Assembly: GCA_020809705.1 (NCBI GenBank)
Contig: CP085829.1
Coordinates: forward strand, 4,526,001-4,590,000
Direction: 5' to 3'
DNA length: 64,000 nt
Source of the DNA: Calonectria ilicicola
Lineage: Eukaryota; Ascomycota; Sordariomycetes; Hypocreales; Nectriaceae
The notes beneath the pieces are model-generated. The model was not told the origin of the DNA. It saw nothing but the letters and a program-made list of their open reading frames with translations, and did no database searches. The translations under genes were made by a program, and so were the position numbers. Each line of letters opens with the position of its first letter. The stretch's first letter is position 1. This document shows positions 24,266-36,934 of the stretch, piece after piece.

Positions 24266-25555
24266 ATGGCAGTAGACAGGTGAATGAATCCATTCCTGCT
24301 CGCTCGCTCGCTCGCTCGCCCTCGTCGCCAGCCCGTGTCACACCCGGGCTGGCCTGGGGGCGTCAACCCATCCGAGACCCCCCCGTGCTGACTTACTTGC
24401 CTGGTTAACAGTCGTGTTAATATCGTCTTTGTTGGCGCGGGCGCCGTGGGATGCTTCTACGCCTCCCGGTTACATCATGTAACGTGCTCTTTGAACTCCT
24501 CCCCTTGTCTTTTGCCCCGAGACACTTTGAGCCTCCTAGCTCGCTGCTTTTGTTTTCTTTTGCGCTGACGATCGGCCCGGCTTTAGCCATCTGACAATGT
24601 GCACGTCTCGGTAGTAGCCCGATCCAACTACGCCGCCATCCAGAAAGACGGTGTCAGGCTCCAAACACGCTCCTTTGGGGACTACACCTTTGTGCCCGAT
24701 GCTGCGTTCCCGTCCGTGAGTGCGGCAAGTGTCGCCAAGGATGACCACGGCGTTACGCGGGATTGGCATTACATCTTTGTCACGACAAAGGCCCTCCCTG
24801 ATGTGAGTGACGATTCCGACATGATCACGCCCCTCGTGGGTCCCAAGTCGTGTATCGTCCTCATCCAGAACGGTGTGGGCGTCGAGGACCCCTTCCGGAA
24901 GCGCTTCCCAAGCACCCCCATCATCAGCGCCGTCACCGTGGTCAGCGCCGAGCAGACGTCGCCGGGCACCATCCGGCAGAACCGCTGGACACGCATCAGC
25001 ATCGGGCCCTACACCGACGGCCTGGGTACGGGCGACCCCGAGGTGCTCCGGCGCGGGACAGCCTGCACCGAGGCTCTGACGCGCTGGTGGACCGACCTGG
25101 GTGGTATCCGGGACGTGGATCCGCACGACGAGGTTGGTTTGCAGACGGTGCGGTGGCACAAGCTCTGCATCAACGCCGCCATGAACCCCTCGGCGGTGCT
25201 CTCAGGCGGGCGGGGCAACGCCGACATGGTGTCGGACCCGGAGCTGCGTATTCACCTAGAGGGCGTCATGCACGAGATCCGGGACGCGGTGCCGCGCATC
25301 CTGGGCCGGCCCTTCCCAGAGTACATGGCCACGCCCGACAAGATCATTGCGAGCACGGAGCGCAACAAGGGCGCCCGGCCGAGCATGCTGCTCGATTGGG
25401 AAGCCAGCAAGCCCCTGGAGCTCGAGGTCATCTTGGGCAACCCTGTGCGCATCGCCCGCGAGAGGGGCGTCGATATGCCGAGGCTGCAGAGCCTCTATGC
25501 GCTGCTGAGGTCGGCACAGCGCATGAGGGAGGGCAAGACCAAGGGGAAGCTTTGA
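24266..25555 (+). CDS. Ketopantoate reductase (ApbA/PanE) family protein
   Basis: Probable cytosolic NAD(P)H-dependent 2-dehydropantoate 2-reductase-like enzyme, 349 aa. Exons: 24266-24279 (only 14 nt), 24412-24478, 24587-25555. Splicing gives MAVDSRVNIVFVGAGAVG, which supplies the Rossmann motif GAGAVG at residues 13-18; without the two small exons the protein lacks its cofactor-binding N-terminus. The C-terminal half has the family signature around Lys219 (WHKLCINAAMNPSAVLSG), matching the catalytic K-x3-N-x3-NP block, and the late SMLLDWEA...ELEVILGNP block. In bacteria and yeast the reaction reduces ketopantoate to pantoate for pantothenate and CoA synthesis. Filamentous fungi carry many paralogues of unproven substrate, so the pathway assignment is tentative. 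A CTCG microsatellite lies in intron 1. Confidence 0.86.
24298..24319. repeat. (CTCG)n tract inside an intron
   Basis: About five tandem GCTC/CTCG units inside the first intron of the ketopantoate-reductase-like gene. Confidence 0.9.
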
Positions 25556-28500
25556 AATGGTACCCTGGAATGCATGTGATGTGACGATGTGGTGGGTGTA
25601 TCAGCTGTACGGTGTCCCTGAACGATGTCATAGGAGTATATCCAAGAGTCAGGGGCTTCCTTTTTTTACTCTAGTATCTAAATTGTAACTTTCTTTTGCT
25701 CTTTCTTCTCCGTACAAGCCTTGTTGCTCAACTGTATTGGTGCTTTCTGCGTGAAACCCTCTCCGCAAGAGTCTTGGAACAGGAATTTGTGATGGGGACT
25801 TGTGTCACGTTGTCTGATGCATGGCTACAAAAAGAGGTGTTCCCCTGACGCCCTATGGGTATGTAGGATCTCGGCACCCCTGCAACACCGTTCCCATTAA
25901 TGCCTATGGTCCAGCAGCCGAGCTATGGGACCCTCGCAGCATAAGCTCTGACAAATGGCATGCCCCCATGAGAACTGCATGAAATGGGGAGGATGCGCAA
26001 AAGCGACTGGCCGCCAGTGACTGTTCGTCGTGGACCCCTCCCGGGGTTTCCTAGCTTCTGAGTTGTAACGGTCTTTTGATAGTTATGTGACTGTGACTTA
26101 TAACAAGATGAGCGATTTAGTCCTCGCCTTGAGTGATATATAGGACACACATGCCGACGGATGTAACGGATGAGAAAGATAACGGCAATCTTGCGACGAT
26201 CTTGACACTCTGTATAATTAATTCAGTTCTATCCCATGTTAAGTTACTGTCGTGTTTGTGTTGAGCAAAAGTAACATGAATCTAGCCGCGTAGAGTCTTG
26301 GATCAAAATATGCAGCTCACTGCATCTTTCATTCGTCTTCCCGGAAGAGCGTTATAAGAACCCGGGGACCACTAATAACAGCACTGGTAGACCTGTAAAC
26401 CACCCCGGACCTTGAGTAAAATATGCAGAGAAAAAGGCTGCAGCAGAATGAGGCCCACTCGCATTTACCTCGGTCGTCATGAAACCCGTTACTGGTCTGA
26501 CGTTGGCCCAAATGTGTGAGAATGAGCGATTTGTTCAAAGTCCACTCGACGTTGAATGTTTGTGGTCACTGGAAACCTGTCTGTCAGACACATGTTTTCT
26601 CGAAAAGTATAAAACACGACCTCGTCTCCAGCTGAGATGCGTCCCTCGGATTTGCGGTTTAGCTCTCCGTGATACGCAACACTTGTGTATGTTGAAGAGT
26701 TTATGTCACGGTCTCCAAAATCGCCAGTGTAAAACGTCCTAGTAGCGAGCGGTGCTACTCGAGCAGAGCCAGCATAGCCATGTTCAAATTGTTTACGAGA
26801 TTTCACCTATCCCAGTGGATTATTTGAAAGGCGCTGTAACAAATATGGTTTGTTGGTGAGGTGATAACTCTTAGGAGGATATATACATGTTCAAGATTCC
26901 AGAGCTACACACCAACTACCGTGTTTAGGCGCCGAAACATCACTCGCGTGGACAAACGCTAGTCGCTCAAGACAGGTTTACATTGTGAGTGATGATCTAT
27001 ACGAATAAAGCTCAAGATCATCAGGGCAACATGAGGAGTGTTGCGGACGGGTTTCACAAATTGCCTAATGGGATAAGTGACACATCGATGCATCCACTAG
27101 CATTGACTAACACCATCTGTCCGATTTCAAAGTTTCCACTGAATAATGTCAAGCAGAAAAAAATTCGACCCGAACACGAAACGTCACAAGTGACGTTGCT
27201 TACATTGTTCAAGGTGTCGTCATAGTGATGAACATATTCAGAGCTTAGATTACCTCCAACCAGGCGGTGTCAAGGAGAAGAGTTAAATGCCAAGCCCATA
27301 CTTCAATCCAGTCGCTTTTTAATGTACTTATGATCCTCCCAAATCATTTATTTATTCGTTTGCTTGTTATTATCTAATTTATTTTATTTATTATTTTCTT
27401 TCGACACTAGCAAAATATATATTTCGCCTACCCGGTACGATGAAAGCCGCATATAATGGACTAATGAGTTTCTGCAGCGCACATGCCTTGGTCTCACCTA
27501 ATTAGCTCAGATAACAGAGGACAGACGATACCGAATAACTGCTAGTGACGTGTTTTGGACTGCAGTGTTAACTGTCAATGACGTTGTTTGTCTATATGAC
27601 AGGACGACTGTGGGGTTGGGGTAATCTATCGACGTGAACAGACACACTCGGACAGTTTCGCAAATCGGTGGGTTCGGCGCTCGGATTGGTTTGCAGGTTG
27701 AAGTTTGCACCCAAGTTGGCCACAGCGCATAAGCCTGTTACCTCTTCAGATTGTCTCCTCGTTACCTAGACTTGACAGATGGACAACTGTGCTTAATCCA
27801 ATACAACTGAGCACAACTGTTTGGTCCAACCAGCAACCAACGTCGATCCATTGTATTATCTTGACTCGATTCTGCGGACAATGTCACACAACTATAATCC
27901 CGTGGTACGTAGCATTGACATCTGCACAAGGACAATTCGCCAAGCACCGTGTAATCCAGGGTTGTCAAGACTGAGCATCGGGAGACCAGACCTGTTGTAC
28001 GTCATCTTGGTATATTAAAGTTTCGGGTACAAGATTGTAGCGCCAAGATCGACTGGAGTTGTACATCTAGATACTTCGACGAATTCGAGTTGTGCACCGT
28101 TGTATGCGTATCATTATTTGTGCTTGGCGTGGCGGTTCGATTTGTTGATGATTGACTTGTTGAGGGCCTCGGACGGAAAGACCAACATGCACTCTATGGG
28201 GACCACAGCAGAAGACTACAGCTCCACAGGACCGGGCGAGATTCCATTATGTATTAACAAATGTTGGCTTGGACTCATCAAAAAGCTGCGGTGTGCTGCT
28301 CCCTCACAACGCAGCCCGCAGCCAATTCCACCTCAGGGTCACGCGTTCGGATTCATGCAAAGGCCTAGGCATATGGACCCCAATTTACCCGGCATCAACG
28401 CGGCCCCGAAAACAATCGGGCCATGTTCAAGGCGCTTGCGTCTCGGGAGGGGAGCCGGCCCACTTGTTGGCAATTTGGAACTCGTGTTTTTTTGGGCTGC

Positions 28501-28962
28501 AACTTTCGTAGACGTCACCTATTTGGACCTAGCGGCCAAGGATGCCCGAGTCGGGCTGAGGGTGGTTTGAAGCTAAGAACAAGCGCTTATCGTGGAACCG
28601 TGGACAAAGGCGACCCGGATTTCATCTAGAGCATCAACGGATGAACTGGGCGTGGATTGGGGTCGGTATCTTGATGAGACGAGATGGTTGTGGCTGTTGT
28701 GATGAGGCTGGAGATCCAAATTTGCTCCAGGTTGAAGCCACAGACGTCGTTGATGCGGCACGCGAAGAAACAAAGGATGTGGCTGCATGGAACCTTGGCC
28801 AATCAGGTAAGCCACTTGCTCTGATTGGTTGCTTGGGGGTATCAAGGCTGGTCGCCCGGAGCATATTGACCGGCGTGCATGATGTCATGCGCCATCTAAA
28901 CAAGTCAGTGGCAAGTGGCATGTGGCGAGTGCACAGTATCCTTTGAGGCGCAAACTGTCTCT

Positions 28963-29014
28963 GCCTTGTGCCTTGTGCCCGCCCTGTGCCCTGTGCCCTG
29001 TGCCCTGTGCCCCA
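28963..29014. repeat. Heptamer array, consensus CCCTGTG
   Basis: Seven or so tandem copies of a 7-base unit, two early copies reading CCTTGTG and the rest CCCTGTG. Intergenic; minisatellite-like. Confidence 0.9.
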
Positions 29015-30968
29015 TGTCTAAGACCGCTTGGGCTTCTCGAAAGAAAAAAAAGTGACCTGTGTCTTTGAGGAACGCAGAGACGTGGCATTGCGTTTTTCTT
29101 TTGGGCCAGCACCCTCCCAACTCTAAAAGCGTTTTAGTGCCTTGGCCGTCCCAATTGGCATTGCACATTCCCCCCTGCTTGCCGGAGGCAGAGACCACTG
29201 CTGATATTGAGAGGGGCTTGGAGGGGCAGACCTCGTCGACGAGGGGCACCAGGCCGCTTTGAGTTGTGCAGTGGGGGAGGGGCGTCCTCATCGCCGATGC
29301 TCATGCTTCAGGGTACAAGAGCAGCGGTCTGGGCCCTCACGGGGAGTTGGCGGCGGCTGCATGTCTTAGAATATTCTCTTTGCTTCTCCCTCTGCCGTGT
29401 TTTGGGTGGCTTGACTGTAGCTGTATAGCTAGGAGTTGCGATATGTGACGGGACCCTTCATCAGAGACGTCAGAGTTGGCAACGCAAAAGACCTCGACCC
29501 GAGCCGACCCTGTCGATCGACCCTTCGACGGATCCACAGCCTCTTCCTCGGTCCCGATCGCTCATCGAGGTCAAGCCTGGCAAGGGCAGAAAATCCCATC
29601 TTTTTAGCCTGGTTTAGCGCGCCCCGTGGCCGGATATAACGGGGCCGGTTTTGGTGTTTGTTTGGTCTAAGCTTCTCCTACGGAGTATCCCATGAGGCCA
29701 CTTGCGATGACCAAAGTCCAGAGAGGTTTGCAATCTCGGTTGCTCAAGTTTCCATTTTTGCTTCTTGTTCTTCTATCTTCTAGCCTGTAAACTCTGGGCG
29801 AAAAAGGAGAGAGAAAAAAAGGAACGGGAGTGAGATGTCTGAGGGATAGCGGGCGATCGCCTATCAATGATGGCATCGACTCAATCTGATTCGCGGTGAT
29901 CACAGCATGCTTCGTGGTATATCCCTCTCAACAAAGAGGCCAGGCCTTTCCAGTCTCAGCCATAGAAATGCCCTTCCTTGCTGTTAGTCAGACAGACATG
30001 CGAGGAGATACACTGTACACACTCGTGTGCCCTCGCCAAGCTGCTCTGTTAGTTCTTGGTCCAGCCTGCGAGGGTTACTCCGTAATTAACATGTCGGCAG
30101 TTCCCAGAGAAACTTGTGGCTGGTCTGCGGCTGGCTGGCTAGCTTGTAACACGGGGATGTAAATGCCATGTATTAGCCTACCGAAATGTTCGATCTCCGG
30201 GCTAGCTAGCGACGCTAGAGCAGGTGCCCTGCCCATTTCCCATGACGAATCCGTCGCACTGTGCGTCGCCACCTCCACAAGCTCTATTACACATGCACCA
30301 CCGAAGCCCACAGGGCGGGCTCTGTAAGCATACAGGCTCTCAGGGCTGCTGCTGTGACAGCAGTACCAACAGCACCAGCACCAAGCACCAAACACTAAGT
30401 AACCACGCACCAACCAAGCATTGGCACCCAGCATGGCCTTGTCTTGTCTTGTCCTTGTCAGTCTGTTTCTCTTCTAAGTTGACTGACTGGCTCGCTGCTG
30501 CTGCAACCACCACCCACTTCCGTCCATCCACACCCTTCCCGCGCGGGTGAGCAAGCACGGGGTTTGGTTTTGCTTGTTTGACATTGCCATCCATCCATCA
30601 TCCTCTTGCTTGATCTGCAATTCCCGAAATTCTCGGTTCTCCATCCTCCTGTATCTAGGAATTCTATTCACCCCCATCACATCACTCTGCATCGCCTCCC
30701 ATCGCATCACATCCCTACTTTTCCCCGTTCTTCTCGTTCCCATCCCTCGCCGTCCCGTCGCTTTGGCGTCTGCCGTTCCCGTTATCCAGCCTCTGACGTC
30801 GGGTCAACGCTGCATCTTGCATATTACATTACATGCACCAACCTATCCTATAACCGCCCACCTTGTCCAATCCAGGGTGTGCCTTGCACCCCTTGCTGTG
30901 CCGCCCTTTGCCAAAGCATTGTTGTTCTGCCGCCTTTTCTCCCCGTGCCGTTCCTCCTGATTCAACGG

Positions 30969-31085
30969 ATGGGCATGTGCTGCTACGCCGCGGCCGCTCC
31001 AAATTTCGGTCCATCATCCCACCCCGCGACTCGTCCGTCTGCGTCTGCTCTGAGCTCCAGCACTTTTCCCTCTTGGAGCGGCTAG
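30969..31085 (+). promoter_or_regulatory. Upstream ORF in the phytochrome leader
   Basis: ATG at 30969 opens a 38-codon frame closed by TAG at 31083-31085, leaving 7 bases before the phytochrome ATG. It is in a different frame from the main ORF. If the leader is transcribed and unspliced here, scanning ribosomes would meet this ORF first and might limit phytochrome translation. Neither the transcription start nor leader splicing can be seen, so function is inferred. Confidence 0.5.
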
Positions 31086-31092
31086 CTTTGCC

Positions 31093-34000
31093 ATGGATGC
31101 GCCGCAGCCTACAGAGAGCGAGGTCGATGGCCAATTTAACGAGAATCAAAATCTGTCGTCGCCGCATGCCGAGTCTTCTCACGCTCCCTCTGTGTCAAAA
31201 GCCGGAGGCCCAGAGGAAGCCGATCTGCCGCCATTGACCACTACGCCCCCGACCCGTCCAGGTAGAGCCTCTTCGGTCCCGGGCCCATGTGACAATGCTA
31301 GCATCGCGAACTCTGATGTGCCCTTCTCGCCGTGGAGCGATAGCTCTGACAAGGTGGGATACCATTCAACTCCTTCTGACATCTCAGGCGACCGTGTTTT
31401 CCCAATTCGGTCCGTAGTCAGTGTCGATCCTACTTCCAGCAAAATTTCTGCCAACGACTATTTCACTGCCAATGACGGCATGCGAGGCATTCCTGTTAAG
31501 CTTCCTGGTGCACATCGCGCTGAACCTGGCTTTGAATTAAAGCGCTCGGATTCGGTGCCACGGTCATTTCACACCAGAGCTTCAAGTGAACAGTTTTGCT
31601 CAGCGGCACGGAGGAAGAATACTCTAAGCGGCCCTATGTCGAGCATACAGTTAGATGCCGCTCGACAAGGACCGACAACCGCACCTCTGCAACTCGACAT
31701 TGCCATGTCCGATAATGAAGCCGACGACCCGCCCTCTCACCGTCAGAGCATCCAAGGAGCGACACCCCCTGAGCTTCAGCCCGAAGCTGAGCTGGAATCC
31801 AAGGCCTCAACCTCTGCCGAGCCAGGTTCTGACGGCTACCCCCGCCATGTCACAAATCGCTTCACCCATGTTGTCACTGACGATGGTCATGCAGTAATCA
31901 CTGGTAGGGACGGTGTTCTGCAGAGATGCGAGGATGAGCCCATTCACACGCCGGGCGCCATTCAAGTTTTCGGTGTGCTACTCGCCATACGAGAAGAATC
32001 CGAGGGTTGTTTTGCAGTACGATACGTGAGTGAGAACTCAGAAAGGATGTTAGGTTACTCTCCTCGCCAGCTGTTTCAGCTCAAAAATTTTCTCGATGTC
32101 TTGACCGAGGAGCAGCAGGACAATCTTCTGGATCATATTGATTTCATTCGCGATGAAGACGCCGATCCTGCTGTGAATGGCCCGGAAGTTTTTAGTTTGT
32201 CGATTCGAACCCCCAAAAGGAGGAGCACAAAATTGTGGTGTGCTATTCATATCAACCCTGCCCATCCTGATTTAATCATCTGCGAGTTTGAGATGGATGA
32301 TGACTTGGAATACCCCCTTCGGCCCCCGGACGAATTGACCCCCGACACCCCGCATGACACTCTTCAATCCAATCCAACGCTGGAAGAAATCGAGGAGAGC
32401 ACAGAAATACTCAGCAAACCCCTAAGAATCTTACGGAGCGCTAGGAAAAGGAGAGGAGAACAGGGTGCAATGCAAGTGTTTGACATCATGTCACAAGTCC
32501 AAGAGCAACTATCTGCAGCCCCTAACTTGGAGACTTTTCTCAAAATACTGGTGGGTATTGTTAAGGAGTTGACAGGGTTTCACCGTGTCATGATCTACCA
32601 ATTCGATTCGACCTTCAATGGCAAAGTTGTGACCGAGTTGGTAGATACGTCTCAAACCCGGGATCTGTACAAGGGCCTTCATTTCCCTGCCTCCGATATT
32701 CCTCGACAAGCTCGGGAATTATACAAGCTAAACAAAGTACGCTTGCTATACGACCGAGATCAGGAGACCGCTAGAATCGTCTGTCGGACACAGGAAGATT
32801 TGGATGTCCCATTGGACATGAGCCATGCATACCTTCGCGCTATGTCACCTATTCACGTAAAGTATTTGGCGAACATGGCCGTTCGGTCCTCGATGTCGAT
32901 ATCAATCAATGCTTTTAACGAACTCTGGGGCCTTATTTCTTGTCATTCTTATGGTAAGCAAGGCATGCGGGTATCTTTTCCCATCCGAAAAATGTGTCGC
33001 TTGGTCGGAGATACTGCGTCAAGAAATATCGAGAGACTGTCATATGCGTCTCGATTACAGGCCCGGAAACTCATAAACACAGCATCTACTGAAAAGAATC
33101 CTTCCGGTTACATTATCGCCTCATCAGAAGACCTTTTGAAACTATTTGACGCTGATTTTGGGTTGCTGTCAATAAAGGGGGAAACAAAGATTCTAGGCGC
33201 GATCGAACAGAGTCAGGAGGCGCTAGCCATGCTTGAATATCTGCGGATGCGGAAGCTCACGTCTGTAGTCGCCTCGCAAGACGTCAGGCAAGATTTTCCT
33301 GATCTTCGATATCCACCCGGTTTTCAGGTCATCGCTGGCCTGCTCTATGTCCCTTTGAGCGTGGGAGGCCACGACTTCATCGTATTCTTGCGTAAAGGGC
33401 AAATCAAGGAGGTGAAGTGGGCCGGAAATCCGTATGAGAAGATTGTTCGAGAGGGTACAGCTAGTTATCTTGAACCGAGGACTAGCTTCAAAACGTGGCA
33501 GGAAACCGTTGTTGGTAGTTGTCGAGAGTGGGATGAAGAGCAGGTTGAAACAGCGGCGGTCCTGTGTCTTGTTTACGGTACGCAGTGCCCCATGAGATTC
33601 TTTTTGGCTCACGCTAACCAAAGTTTAGGTAAATTCATTGAGGTTTGGCGCCAAAAAGAGGCGGCCCTTCAAAGCAGCAAACTTACTCGCCTTTTGCTTG
33701 CAAACTCGGCTCACGAAGTTCGCACTCCACTCAATGCCATCATCAATTACCTTGAAATTGCCCTTGAAGGGACCCTCGATCAGGAAACCAGAGAGAACTT
33801 GGCACGCTCCCATTCCGCCTCAAAGTCTTTGATTTACGTGATCAACGATCTCCTCGACCTGACAAAAACAGAAGAGGGCCAGGATCTCATCAAAGACGAA
33901 GTGTTCCAACTCTCAACTTGTATTCGAGACGCAACCGAGCCATTCCAAGTCGATGCGAAGCGAAAGAGAATTCGATACGATGTGGTTGTACACCCTGGAT

Positions 34001-35662
34001 TGCCACATTTCGTACACGGTGACGAACGACGAATCCGACAAGCCATTTCAAATATTACTGCCAATGCTGTCACCCATACCCCGAACGGTTACGTCAAGGT
34101 TGAAGTATTTGTTTCTGAGATACGGGACCGCCAAGCAGTTGTTGATTTTGTTGTGGAAGATTCGGGAGTGGGTATGAGCAGCCGTCAACTAGATGCTCTT
34201 TTCCGTGACCTAGAGCAAGTCAGCACAGAAGATTCGTCTGATTCTTTATCTAAACCAACCGAGAAAAGATCTGAAATGAGAACCTTGGGGCTTGGCCTGG
34301 CAGTTGTTGCCCGAACTGTCAGGAATATGGACGGACAACTTCGTCTCAAGTCTAACATGGAGCAAGGATCAAGATTTGTGATACAGCTCCCTTTTCATGT
34401 TGCCGAGGAACCACAGAACGACGGTAACAATGAAGCTCGGACTTCTAAAGAAACACCAGAAACCTCTAACCAAGTCATTTCCGCGCCCGACTCTGTAAAA
34501 GCCATTCCAGAAGGCGAAATTATGCTTGTCGATCGAGTTTGCAACATGAATATCAGCATCGAAATGGAGAATGGTGCCGACCGGGGAAGCTTTGAGAGCC
34601 GTCGCAGCGTTGTCAGCTTTGGGAGTGGTGGCAGCCATCGGAGTGATGCCGAACGGTTGATTGATGCGATTCAAACACCGTTGTCTCTTGATGACAAAGA
34701 GCCTGATTTCCCTATTCTAAGCCAGAGCACTCATCCTAAAGGGGGCTTAGGATTCGGCTCATCAGGTCCCACGGATAATGACAAGCGCTCAGCTAGCCCC
34801 CAACTATTGGTTCTACAAGACGACGAGCCAGCATTAATGCCAAAAACTGAACCAGGATTTGCTGACGTCCGGGATTCCAAGACTCGCATTAGAGCCGTCA
34901 GGATACCTGATGAGTATACCAATTCGCCCCGACAACCACAGCCGACACAAGATCAACCAGCCGAAATAGAAGCTCCTAATCAATCGCTTACTCCTTCTCA
35001 CAAGGCTCGTACCAACAGTATTGCCAGCGCAGCAACTCACGCCACAGATCAACTCCAACTCCAAGTTTTGGTTGCTGAAGATGACCCCATCAATATGAAG
35101 CTTTTAAGAAAACGACTTGAGAGGGCAGGCCATGATGTACACCACACCGTCAATGGCGAAGATTGTGCTGCCGTTTACAAGGAAAAGTCTGCAAATTTTG
35201 ATGTAATTTTGATGGACATGCAGGTAAGAACTTGATGTATTTCTGACTGGTTGGGCTGTGCTAATTTTTACGAATCAGATGCCCATCGTGGACGGCCTCA
35301 CGAGCACTAAGATGATTCGAGGGATGGAGGGTTCTCCAGAACATGCCGGCCACTCGCTTTTGGCACAGAGCAATCATAGAATTCCAATTTTTGCGGTTTC
35401 TGCCTCCCTGGTTGAGAAAGATCTGCAAATCTACATCGACGCAGGTTTTGATGGATGGATTCTCAAACCTATTGACTTCAAGCGCCTTAGTACCTTGTTT
35501 ACAGGCATATCGGAAGAAGAGGTTCGAATTTCTTGCCTGTATGAACCTGGGGGGTGGGAACGCGGTGGATGGTTTCATCCCAACCACGAGACGACAAATT
35601 CGAGCGAGATAACCCCGAAAGCTGATGACATCACAAAGGAACTCGGGGATTCGCCATCTTAA
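31093..35662 (+). CDS. phy: Fungal phytochrome, hybrid histidine kinase
   Basis: Red/far-red light receptor with kinase output, 1487 aa when spliced; FphA/PHY-1 family. Exons: 31093-33577, 33629-35223, 35279-35662. Order: long Ser/Pro-rich N-terminal extension; PAS with the bilin-attachment Cys279 in RCEDEPIHTPGAIQ; GAF (about 460-650) with PASDIP at 532-537; PHY region; HisKA with His857 in NSAHEVRTPLNAI; HATPase with DSGVGMS and GLGLAVV; linker; C-terminal receiver (QVLVAEDDPINMKLL) with phospho-acceptor Asp1358 in MDMQ. The last intron splits the receiver just after MDMQ and MPIVDG follows. Intron 1 (51 bp) is in phase and has no stop codon, so an unspliced reading also stays open. I removed it because it has GT...GCTAAC...TTTAG structure and its removal restores CLVYGKFIEVWRQ. 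Phosphotransfer through an HPt partner is expected from the family; no partner is encoded here. Confidence 0.95.
33578..33628 (+). other. In-phase, stop-free 51-bp intron of the phytochrome gene
   Basis: GTACGC donor, GCTAAC branch-like sequence 13 bases from the end, TTTAG acceptor. Its length is divisible by three and it contains no stop, so it is invisible to ORF calling. Retention would insert 17 residues between the PHY region and the HisKA helix. Confidence 0.75.
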
Positions 35663-36934
35663 ATGATCTCTCAGTAACGACGCATTCGACTTCAAAAGAA
35701 TAATCGGTTCAGGGCTTCACGTTCCAAAAACAAGCACCCTCGAGTCTTGATGACGCCAACACCTGGCTCCGGCAGCCTGCACTGCCTTTTTTCTCTTTTT
35801 TTTTTTTTTCGTAAGAAGTCTATTTTACTATGTTTATCCTTCATTTTTACGGTCGCACACGTTTTGTATACGATAGATACGGCAGGGTGAGACAATGGCG
35901 TTGAGAGTCTTTGGTATGGAAACCTGGGTCAATCAATGAACCCTTCGGGGTTCACTCACATGTTCTTCATTAAACCGCTAAAGGGAATTGCATTTTGGCA
36001 ATCACTCTTACCCTCTTGCTTCTTCTTTCTTAGACGTGACGATATACGCACGATGTGGTTTGTATGGCAGTGATCGAGGTTCTTGCTTGCATCTGTTATT
36101 TTGGCCTTGGGGTTTTTGTTTTATTGGGCGTTTCTGATTGATGGGCTTGCTACTGTTTTTTTATTTGAAAGAGTTTGGGGCTCTAAGGTTAGGATGAAGG
36201 CGCATTGGGCGATAATAAGAAAGACTTGTCTTGTTTAAGAAGCACGCAGGCTATTAGCACTGACAGAGATGGGGGTTAAATGGGAGTTTGGTTGGTTGCA
36301 ATGAAGCTGTCTAGATAAGACATTGATGATGCAAGTTCTGGCCCAAAGCCAGACAGACATAGCGGGTATTTGGGTATTCAGGGCATGAGAGTCTTTATAG
36401 AAACCTACAATCCTGAGAAGGAGGCAATAAAAAGAGATACCCAGGCCCTTTTTTTTTCACCGTCTTCATTTTTATAGGCTTAGGCACGCAACTCATGATA
36501 CCGAGACAAGGAGGGGGGCTTTCTTAGTCCAATAGAAAATGACCAAAATTTATATATATAAAAAGAGAAAAGGAAAAAAAAAATTGTGCGACAAGGCATA
36601 ATGCGTAGATCATGTGTATTTTTTCGTAGCCTAATAACGTTCAACGCCGTCTATGCATTAAAAACCACAAACCCAATGAGTCCCCTGCATCCCACTTGCT
36701 CCTGAGTGACCGATTGTCCCATTCCCATTGAACTGACTGACACGGTTTCCATCCCACGCAACATATCACACAAGCGCGCTCAACACTCGCACACAAAACA
36801 CGGTCCTTGCTTGGCTGTCAGCCGGCCTCTCTCCTGAAGAGGAGCTGGCAGCACGGCCTGGCCGGCTTAGCAGGCCTGGGCTGCCTCGAGCGGCCACGTT
36901 CCGGCTCGGACCTCTCCACCGCGGCCCGGCGACA
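35663..36934. other. Convergent 3' intergenic region
   Basis: Separates the 3' ends of phytochrome (+) and CK2 beta (-). T/A-rich with poly-T at about 35796-35809 and AT-rich runs near 36540-36600, consistent with two 3' UTRs and polyadenylation zones. No gene seen. Confidence 0.6.

Larger units (their letters stand above)
25556..31092. other. Intergenic region upstream of the phytochrome gene
   Basis: No supported gene. From about 26.1 to 28.1 kb the sequence is noticeably AT-richer than its surroundings, most strongly near 27340-27420; it could be an old decayed insert or simply AT-rich spacer. A GTGCCCT-type heptamer array lies at 28963-29014. The final ~700 bases are C/T-rich, as expected for a promoter and 5' leader of the phytochrome gene, and contain an upstream ORF at 30969-31085. 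Confidence 0.6.

Noticed and set aside
28100..28570. 156-codon plus-strand frame
   Set aside because: No family resemblance, mixed composition and several competing frames; insufficient support for a gene.
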